From Accumulibacter phosphatis (GTDB lineage: Bacteria > Pseudomonadota > Gammaproteobacteria > Burkholderiales > Rhodocyclaceae), in the NCBI RefSeq assembly GCF_000024165.1, contig NC_013194.1:4092001-4156000 (forward strand): a stretch of DNA of 64,000 bases, given 5' to 3'. A program made the translations under genes and the position numbers. A model generated the notes under the pieces. The model was given only the letters and a program-made list of their open reading frames with translations. It was not told where the DNA came from and searched no databases. How positions within the stretch are numbered: the stretch's first letter is position 1; every line of letters begins with the position of its first letter. Positions 1 to 7,100 of the stretch are shown here, piece after piece.

Positions 1-158
1 GTATCCTGCACCGTGAGCGCGGTCGTCACCGAGAGCGGATGGCAGCCGATCGACGAGATGGCCATCAGGTCTGCCTGCAGTCCCGCTCCTCCCGACGGAT
101 CGCTGCCGGCGAAGGTGAGAACAAGGGGCCGGCACGGCGCGGCAAATGGGGGAGTCAT
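1..158 (-). CDS. thiD: ThiD, hydroxymethylpyrimidine (phosphate) kinase, 5' part only
   Basis: The first 52 codons of a minus-strand gene that runs off the left edge. It begins at an ATG at 158-156 and reads MTPPFAAPCRPLVLTFAGSD and then a PSGGAGLQADL segment. The GSDxSGGAGxQAD stretch is the substrate- and phosphate-binding signature at the N terminus of ThiD, which phosphorylates HMP and HMP-P in thiamine biosynthesis. Only the N-terminal strand and first helix are present, so the catalytic C-terminal Cys region cannot be checked. It is divergent from the rubredoxin gene with about 130 bp between them; thiD beside rubredoxin is a common arrangement in Rhodocyclales. The family call is secure because this segment is highly characteristic. 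Confidence 0.9.
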   Translation of the reverse strand, partial: MTPPFAAPCRPLVLTFAGSDPSGGAGLQADLMAISSIGCHPLSVTTALTVQD

Positions 159-217
159 AAAGGCGGAGATGAAGGCGGAGCGTGGTCAGCAAAGCACTTG
201 GCTGGGAAAAGAATGTC

Positions 218-247
218 TTGGCAGCGCGAGACCCCTTTAGCTAGAAT
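218..247 (+). promoter_or_regulatory. Putative sigma-70 promoter for rubredoxin
   Basis: TTGGCA at 218-223 and TAGAAT at 242-247 are separated by 18 bp and lie about 45 bp before the rubredoxin ATG, in the divergent thiD/rubredoxin spacer. Both hexamers match the consensus in four or five positions. Inference from sequence only. Confidence 0.4.
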
Positions 248-291
248 CTCCGCTTTTTCCACCCGATTCTAACCGAAAATTGACACTGGCC

Positions 292-480
292 ATGAACACA
301 GCTCGCGACCTGCCCTACCGCACCTGGATGTGCTTGACTTGCGGCTTCATTTACGACGAGGCCGCAGGCTTGCCCGACGAAGGCATCGCGCCGGGTACGC
401 GGTGGGCGGACGTACCGATCAACTGGACCTGCCCGGAGTGTGGAGCGCGCAAGGAAGACTTTGAAATCGTCGAGATCTGA
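292..480 (+). CDS. Rubredoxin
   Basis: A 62-residue rubredoxin, a small cytoplasmic one-iron electron carrier. The two knuckles are visible: WMCLTCGFIYDEA near the N terminus and NWTCPECGARKEDF near the C terminus, giving the four Cys ligands of the Fe(SCys)4 centre. The acidic and aromatic residues between them (GLPDEGIAPGTRWADVP) are typical of the family. The ATG at 292 is chosen because the protein then starts a few residues before the conserved core; an in-frame TTG at 280 would add four residues. No strong Shine-Dalgarno sequence is seen. It sits upstream of the pil chemosensory genes with a 91-bp spacer; this neighbour relation is common in the group but a functional link is not known. 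The redox partner is not evident here. Confidence 0.95.
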   Translation: MNTARDLPYRTWMCLTCGFIYDEAAGLPDEGIAPGTRWADVPINWTCPECGARKEDFEIVEI

Positions 481-500
481 AAACAATGCGGTATAGTACT

Positions 501-535
501 CGCCAGAAGGCGAAAGCGTCGCTTCGGTGGGACGC
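501..535 (+). other. Two tandem small hairpins in the pilG leader
   Basis: CGCC (501-504) pairs with GGCG (509-512) around AGAA. GCGTC (516-520) pairs with GACGC (531-535) around a 10-nt loop. Both lie between a possible -10 (TATAGT, 492-497) and the pilG start at 572. They could be an mRNA leader structure or chance in GC-rich DNA. Confidence 0.25.
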
Positions 536-571
536 ATAGAATAATTATCTGGAACGCTCTGGAGGAGACAA

Positions 572-967
572 TTGGCTGAAGCTGCAAACTTGCGCGGCGT
601 AAAGGTCATGGTCATCGATGACAGCAATACGATACGGCGCAGCGCTGAGATTTTCCTTGTCCAGGCTGGCTGTCAGGTGTTGCTTGCCGAGGACGGCTTC
701 GATGCGTTGGCGAAAATTGCCGACCACCAGCCGGCAGTTATTTTCTGCGACATCGTGATGCCGCGCCTTGACGGTTACCAGACCTGTGCCTTGATCAAGA
801 AGAACCAGCGCTTTCGATCAACGCCAGTAATCATGCTGTCCTCGAAGGACGGCCTGTTCGACCGCGCGCGTGGTCGCATGGTCGGCTCGGATCAGTACCT
901 GACCAAGCCTTTTACCAAGGATAGCCTGCTGCAGACGGTGGCGTCTTTTGCGCCTCCGTCCGCCTGA
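572..967 (+). CDS. pilG: PilG, CheY-like response regulator of twitching motility
   Basis: A 131-residue single-domain receiver. The acidic pocket (VMVIDDSNT), the phosphoacceptor Asp in FCDIVMPRLDG, the Thr/Ser switch region (VIMLSSKDG) and the Lys in YLTKPF are all present. No output domain follows. In Pseudomonas PilG receives phosphate from ChpA and promotes pilus extension through PilB/FimX; that role is inferred from homology and from lying first in pilGHIJ-chpA. The start is a TTG at 572, chosen because GGAGGAG at 561-567 lies 4 nt upstream and no ATG is available in that position. Expected product MAEAANLRG. Confidence 0.93.
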   Translation: MAEAANLRGVKVMVIDDSNTIRRSAEIFLVQAGCQVLLAEDGFDALAKIADHQPAVIFCDIVMPRLDGYQTCALIKKNQRFRSTPVIMLSSKDGLFDRARGRMVGSDQYLTKPFTKDSLLQTVASFAPPSA

Positions 968-1010
968 GAGGAGCGGACGTGGTGACGGACAGCGGAGGGA
1001 GCCAAAGGCC

Positions 1011-1373
1011 ATGACCATCAAGAGAATTCTCGTCGTCGACGATTCGCCGACAGAACGGCATGTGATGAAGACGCTGCTGAGCAGCAACGGGTATGAGGTC
1101 ATTACCGCCGAGAGTGGCGAAGAAGGAATTGCCAAGGCGAAGAGCGAGTTGCCGGACCTGATTCTGATGGACGTCGTGATGCCGGGGCTCAATGGCTACC
1201 AAGCGACCAGAACCCTGACCCGCGACGAAGCCACCCGCAACATTCCGGTCATCGTGTGCACCACGAAGGGCCAGGAAACCGACAAGATATGGGGCTTGCG
1301 GCAGGGAGCCCAGGATTATCTCGTCAAACCGGTCAACGGCCAGGAACTGCTGGCCAAGATTGCGGCGCTCTGA
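1011..1373 (+). CDS. pilH: PilH, CheY-like response regulator of twitching motility
   Basis: A 120-residue receiver domain (ILVVDDSPTE acidic pocket; LILMDVVMPGLNG phosphoacceptor; VIVCTTKGQE switch; YLVKPV Lys). It is the second CheY of the Chp system. In Pseudomonas PilH acts opposite to or as a phosphate sink for PilG and affects retraction via PilT/PilU. Start ATG 1011 is preferred over upstream starts because the family begins MxIKRILVVDDS and a GGAGGG sequence lies 8-13 nt upstream. It is separated from pilG by 43 bp and from pilI by 14 bp, consistent with one transcript. Confidence 0.93.
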   Translation: MTIKRILVVDDSPTERHVMKTLLSSNGYEVITAESGEEGIAKAKSELPDLILMDVVMPGLNGYQATRTLTRDEATRNIPVIVCTTKGQETDKIWGLRQGAQDYLVKPVNGQELLAKIAAL

Positions 1374-1387
1374 GCGGTAGAAAGGGC

Positions 1388-1897
1388 ATGACCAAAAAGA
1401 TCCGCCTGCACGAATTCCAGTCCTACCTGGCGTCGCGACTCGCCGGCACGGGCGACCGAAGTGCCGCAGGCCTGCTTGGCCTGCAGTCGGGCTCGGACTA
1501 CTGGCTTCTCGACTTGGCGGATTCCGGCGAGATCGTTCCCCTGTCACCTCTGACAGACGTGCCTCTGACCAAGCCATGGTTCGCGGGGATCGCCAACATT
1601 CGCGGCAATCTGTATTCGGTCGTTGACCTGTCCGCCTTTCTTGGCAAGGAAGCGACGCCCCAGAACGGCAGTTCGCGCCTACTGTTGATCGGTACGCGCC
1701 ATGGCAGCAACGCCGCCCTGCTGGTGACGCGCATGATCGGACTGCGCAATGCCGAGGCCCTGAATACCGAAGCGCCTGATCTGCAGGCACCGCCCTGGGC
1801 GCAGCAGACCTACAGCGACAACGAAGGCCGTCGCTGGCGCAAGCTCAAGGTGCGGGAACTGCTGGCCGACGATGCATTCATGGATATTGGCGCTTGA
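1388..1897 (+). CDS. pilI: PilI, CheW-like coupling protein
   Basis: A 169-residue CheW-domain protein that should couple the receptor PilJ to the kinase ChpA at the inner membrane. The CheW fold is recognisable from the central segment around FAGIANIRGNLYSVVDLSAF, which matches the GxxNxRGxxxPVxDL hallmark, and from LLLIGTRHGSNAALLVTRMI, the second subdomain. Start ATG 1388 has AGAAAGGG immediately upstream. It lies between pilH and pilJ, the invariant order of this cluster. No unusual features; the moderately long N terminus (about 40 residues before the core) is normal for PilI. Confidence 0.9.
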   Translation: MTKKIRLHEFQSYLASRLAGTGDRSAAGLLGLQSGSDYWLLDLADSGEIVPLSPLTDVPLTKPWFAGIANIRGNLYSVVDLSAFLGKEATPQNGSSRLLLIGTRHGSNAALLVTRMIGLRNAEALNTEAPDLQAPPWAQQTYSDNEGRRWRKLKVRELLADDAFMDIGA

Positions 1898-1969
1898 ATC
1901 GCTTTGGCATCAAACACTCCTCGACGACCGCAAGCCAGACTGTCGAACCAGGGTAACCGGAGAAGCAAG

Positions 1970-4135
1970 ATGAAGTTCAAACCCAAGCTGCCAGGTTTCT
2001 TGTCCCGTGCGAAGGACTCGACAGGCGAAACTCTCATGGCGCGCTCCGCCGTCGATGCGGACGAGCCGACGGGCAGGGGCCACGTTCCGCTGGTGTCGGC
2101 GATACTGGGCAAGTACCCGGTCGCCAAACAACTGCAGATCCTTGGTGGCGCTCTGCTGCTGGTCATGCTGATCATTGCCACCGTCGTCTATCGCGACAGC
2201 CGTCAGGCGACCTACGGCACCGCTTACATCGCCGCCGCCGGTGACATGCGCATGCTCTCGCAGCGCCTGGCCAAAGCGTCCACGCTGGCCCTGCTGGGCG
2301 ACCCGGGAGCGTTCAAGCAACTCAAGGATTCACGTGACAGCTTCGCGACCAACCTTGAAGTACTGACCAACGGCGGCGAACTGGCCGGGACGCGAGTACC
2401 TCCTTCGCCCGATGGCGTACAGCCACAATTGCTTGCGCTGACGCAGATCTGGGACAAGACCGACAAGAGCGCCGCGCGGCTGCTGGAGATGGAAGTCAAT
2501 CTTATCTCGCTCGGCAAGGATGTCGGCTCCATCAACGACAAGAATCCGCAGTTGCTGGAGCTGTCCGAACAGATCGCCGCACTCAAGCTGCAGGGCAACG
2601 CAGGTGTCCGCGAAATCGCCGCCGCCAACCAGTTGGTCATGCTGACGCAACGCATCGCCAAGAATGCCAGTGCGCTGTTGGTCGGCAATGCCATCGACCC
2701 GGAAATTGCGTTCCTGCTGGGCAAGGACACCAACACCTTTCGCGACACGCTCAAAGGTCTGACCAAAGGCAGCGATGTTCTGCGCATCGCCGCAACAACG
2801 GACCCCGACACCAGACAGAAACTCGTCGAACTTGAAACGCGGTTCGCCGAGTATCGGACGGCAGTTGGCGGGATTCTCGGCAACATGCAGCGGCTGGTGA
2901 TTGCCAAGCAGGCAGGTTCGCAGATCTTCCACGACAGTGAAGAACTGCTTGAGGTGACCGACCAACTCGCTCAAGCCTATCAGACGGGTGCGCTGAAGCG
3001 TACCGCCTATGGCATTGTCCTGGTTGTGCTGATTCTTCTGGCCATCGGCCTGCTGTTCCTGCTGGCCAGAACCTACCTTGCCGAAAGCCAGCGGCAGACC
3101 GAAGAAGCCGAGCAGAGCCGGCAGGCGACCGAATCGCTCAACCGCCAGAATCAGGGCGCAATCCTGCGCTTGATGAACGAACTCGGCGACCTCGCCGACG
3201 GGGACCTTACGGTCACCGCCACTGTTTCCGAGGATATCACGGGCGCCATTGCCGACTCGATCAACTACACCATCGAAGAACTGCGCGTGCTCGTCGGCCG
3301 CATCAATGATGCCGCCAGCCGGGTGACGGTGGCTACTGGAATGGCTCAGCAAACCTCCACCGAGTTGCTTGCCGCCGCCGAACGTCAGGCCACCGAAATC
3401 AAGGCCACTGGCCAGTCGGTGCTGGCCATGGCCACGTCGATGACCAACGTCTCGGCCGATGCCAAGCAGTCGTCGACCGTCGCTCGACAGTCGCTGGCCG
3501 CCGCCGACAAGGGAGCACAGGCGGTCGAGGCCTCGATCAAGGGCATGAACAAGATCCGCGAGCAGATCCAGGAGACTTCAAAGCGCATCAAGCGGCTCGG
3601 CGAATCCTCTCAGGAGATCGGCGAGATCGTGGAGCTGATTTCGGACATCACCGAGCAGACCAACGTACTGGCTCTCAACGCCGCCATTCAGGCGGCGTCT
3701 GCCGGTGAAGCGGGACGCGGTTTCACGGTGGTCGCCGAGGAAGTGCAGCGCCTTGCCGAACGTTCCGGCGAAGCGACGAAACAGATTGGTGCGATCGTCC
3801 GGACGATTCAGACCGACACCCAGGACACCGTCTCGGCAATGGAAGAATCAACCCGCGGCGTCGTCGAAGGGGCTAGACTGTCCGACGCGGCAGGCAAGGC
3901 CCTTGCCGAAATTGGCGAGGTTTCACAAGCGCTGACGGCGCTGATCGAAAACATCGCGGCGGCGACCCGCCAACAGGCCGATTCGGCAACCAAGGCGGCC
4001 CGCAAGATGCAGGAGATCCTTCTGGTCACGGGACAGACTACCGCTGGCACGGAGAAGACCGCCACGGCAGTTGGCGAACTGGCGGGTCTGGCGACGGAGT
4101 TGAAAGGATCGGTAGCCGGCTTCAAAGTGTCCTGA
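1970..4135 (+). CDS. pilJ: PilJ, type IV pilus methyl-accepting chemotaxis protein
   Basis: A 721-residue membrane receptor. From the N terminus: a basic cytoplasmic lead, one membrane segment near residues 50-72, a large periplasmic region of about 270 residues holding two PilJ-type helical sensor repeats (each with a MRMLSQRLAKAS- or MLTQRIAKNAS-like motif), a second membrane segment near 345-370, a HAMP-like linker, and the cytoplasmic coiled-coil signalling domain with the conserved hairpin tip (ITEQTNVLALNAAIQAASAG, near residue 560). In Pseudomonas this receptor senses pilus retraction/surface contact. ATG 1970 is selected because GGAG lies 7 nt upstream; the frame stays open to 1904. 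It sits between pilI and chpA. No CheR- or CheB-type adaptation genes are in the window. Confidence 0.93.
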   Translation: MKFKPKLPGFLSRAKDSTGETLMARSAVDADEPTGRGHVPLVSAILGKYPVAKQLQILGGALLLVMLIIATVVYRDSRQATYGTAYIAAAGDMRMLSQRLAKASTLALLGDPGAFKQLKDSRDSFATNLEVLTNGGELAGTRVPPSPDGVQPQLLALTQIWDKTDKSAARLLEMEVNLISLGKDVGSINDKNPQLLELSEQIAALKLQGNAGVREIAAANQLVMLTQRIAKNASALLVGNAIDPEIAFLLGKDTNTFRDTLKGLTKGSDVLRIAATTDPDTRQKLVELETRFAEYRTAVGGILGNMQRLVIAKQAGSQIFHDSEELLEVTDQLAQAYQTGALKRTAYGIVLVVLILLAIGLLFLLARTYLAESQRQTEEAEQSRQATESLNRQNQGAILRLMNELGDLADGDLTVTATVSEDITGAIADSINYTIEELRVLVGRINDAASRVTVATGMAQQTSTELLAAAERQATEIKATGQSVLAMATSMTNVSADAKQSSTVARQSLAAADKGAQAVEASIKGMNKIREQIQETSKRIKRLGESSQEIGEIVELISDITEQTNVLALNAAIQAASAGEAGRGFTVVAEEVQRLAERSGEATKQIGAIVRTIQTDTQDTVSAMEESTRGVVEGARLSDAAGKALAEIGEVSQALTALIENIAAATRQQADSATKAARKMQEILLVTGQTTAGTEKTATAVGELAGLATELKGSVAGFKVS

Positions 4136-4175
4136 TCACTAGCGCCACGAGACTGGACTGGAGAGACTGTCCCCG

Positions 4176-7100
4176 ATGAATGCCGCAACGGACTTCGATA
4201 TCGGCCCGCTGACCTGGGTCAAGAGCGAGATCGATCTCGCGCTGGAGCGTGCCGACAAAGCGCTGCGACAATTTACGGCGAGTGCTGCCGACGGCACCGG
4301 TGATCTGACCCAGATCAAGTTCTGCCGCACCCATCTGCATCAGGTGCAGGGAGCTCTGACCATCGTCGGACTGGACGGTGTCACCCAGTTCAGCGAGGCC
4401 ATGGAGGCCCTGCTCGAGGCCATGGAAGTGCAGCAGCGCCCAGCCGCACCGTCATCTCTGGAACTGATTCAACGAGCGATGGGCGTGCTCCGTCACTACC
4501 TGGATGATCTGCTCGCCGGCCAGCCAAACCAGCCATTGCGGCTCCTGCCGCTTTACCGGGAAGTGCAACTGGCGCGCGGCCAGGAGCGCGTCCTGCCCAC
4601 CGACCTCTTCTTCCCCAACCTGCTGGTCGGGCCCGAGCGCCGCGCGGGCCCGCCGCTGCAGATCGGCCGCAACCAACGGCAGCAGGCCCTACGGCAACAA
4701 CGGGCACATTTTCAGCGCGGCCTCCTGTGCTGGCTGCGTGCGCCCAAGGACTGTGCCGGCGTCCCGGAAATGCTCGAGGCCGTCAAGCGCATCGAGGCCA
4801 TCCAGGAGATGCCGTCGGCGCGTGCCTTCTGGTGGGTCGCCACTGCCTTCCTGACGGCACTGTCGCAGGGCAGCCTGCCGCCGGATGCCGATGCCAGACA
4901 ACTGTGTACCCGCATCGACCTGCAAATTCGTCGGCTCATCGAAGGCTCAAGCAACGTCGCCGAGCGCCTGATGCGCGATGCGCTGTATCTCGTAGGCAGC
5001 GCCGACAGCAATGATCGTGCGGTGCTGCGCGTCAAGGAGGCCTACGCGCTGGCCGCCTTGATGCCTGGCGCAGCACCGGAGACGCCGGTTGCCCTGGAGT
5101 CCGTGCGCCGCCGCTTGCGCGAAGCGATCGCTGCCACCGAAGAAAGCTGGAACAAGTTCTGCGCCGGCACGACGCAGGCTCTACCCGCATTTCGCGCCAA
5201 CGCCAGCACCTTGTCGGCACTGGTCGACGAACTCAACCACACCGACTATCGTCGATTGGTACAGGCCATTGGCGAAGTGGCCAGCCTGCTCGCTCAGACA
5301 CCCGCACGGCACAACGAAGCGCTGGCCATGGAAACCGCCACGGCGATTCTCCTCGCCCAGAACGCTCAGGAAAACATACAGCACCTCGACCGGAGTTTCT
5401 CGCACCAGGTTGACGTCATGGTCGATCGGCTCCGTGGCTGCATTTCCGGAACGCCTCCGCAGCCTGAGTCGGAGATCCCGTCGCTCGACGAAATGTCCCG
5501 CCTGGCGCATGAAAAGCTGCTGGTCGGGCAGGTGGCCAGGGAAATTCAGAACAATCTGGCACAAATCGAACAGGTTCTCGACGGGTTCTTTCGCGATACC
5601 GAGAAGCCCGCCGACCTGGATGGTCTGGAGACTCCGCTGCGTCAGGTCATCGGTGCCCTGACGATGATGCGGCACGATGGTGCAGCGGCAGTGCTCCGCC
5701 AGTGCACGAGCGACGTCAAAGCCTTCTCGGAACCCGACTATGTCCCACAGGAGGCTGATTTTGCCCGTGTGGCGGATCGTCTCGCGCTGGTCGGTTTCTT
5801 CGTCGACGCACTGCACCACGGCGCTACCGACTTCGAAAGCTTTGTCAGCGAAATGCAGTCCGGCAACGCCCGCCAGGCGGCCGCCGACGCACCGGCGGCG
5901 ACGGTCGAGCAGGAACTGGAGCAGCAGAAGCGTGAAGCGCATGGCCTGCTGGCGGCACTCAAGGAGCAGCCCACAGACGCCGGTCTGCTCCAGGAAGTGC
6001 AGCAGAATCTCGCCGCGCTGCAAAAAGATGCCGATCTGGTCGCCGACAAGAAGCTCGGGCAGCAGACAAAGCACGTCCTCTCGGCTCTCGCAGCCGGTGG
6101 CGACGCGGGCCAGCAGATCGACGCAGCAATGGCTACGCTCAAGCCACAGACGGCGGAAGCGCCACAGCCATCGGCCGAAACCCTGCAGCTCTCGCAGGCC
6201 ACGAGCGAGGAAGTCGATGCCGAACTGCTCGGCATCTTTCTTGACGAGGCCGATGAGGTACTGGCCAGCATTGATCAGAACTTCCAACTCCTGAAGACCC
6301 GTCCCCATGATGCGGATCTGCTGGCTGCGCTCCGCCGTTCAGTTCACACCCTCAAGGGTAGTGGGCGAATGGTCGGGCTGAAGGATCTGGGTGAAGCGGC
6401 GTGGTCGATTGAGCAGGTTCTCAACCTCTGGCTCCGGCAAGAACAGGAAGTCACGCCAGCAATTCTCGACCTGCTTGCCCAGACCTACCGCGTCTTCCTG
6501 GCCTGGGTCGATCACCTGAAAACGGGCCAGGGGCGCGCGCCCGATGCCAGCAGCATGATCGCTCACGCCGACTCGCTCAGACAAGGCAGCGAGGCCGCCA
6601 CCGAGTTGCCGCGGACCGGCGACGCCGTCGTGGCGCCGATGGGCGCCGCCGGCGAGGAGGCAGGCGAACTGCCGTCAGACAGCGAACCAGAGTCCACCAG
6701 CGAACAGGCGCCCGTCGCCTATCAGGAAGCCAAGACACGGCGCCGCCTTGCCCTCGCTCCAGACCTGGTCGAAATCTTCAACGCCGAGGCAGGTGCTCAT
6801 CTTGCCACGTTGCAGCGCGAGCTGGAGCCTCTTCAAGCCGACCCGAACGCACCCACCAAGCACGAGATGTATCGTGCCGCCCACACCCTCGCCGGTATCG
6901 CCGCGACGCTTGGCATTGCAGCGGTAAACCGACTCGCGCACGCCCTCGAACACAGCTTGGTACGCCGCAATCAGGCGGCACATCCCGACAGTCTCGAAGC
7001 GCTGGAGACGATCCGTCAGACCATCGCCGAGTTGGCCTTGATGCTCGCTGACGTGGCCAGCGAACACGAGCCCGAAGCCACGCCCGAGCTCGTCGACGCG

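Noticed and set aside
521..540. GGTGGGACGCATAG in the pilG leader, resembling part of a c-di-GMP-I (GEMM) riboswitch
   Set aside because: The second helix, the tetraloop receptor and the upstream CACGCA-type strand of that riboswitch are not recognisable, so the match is probably chance.
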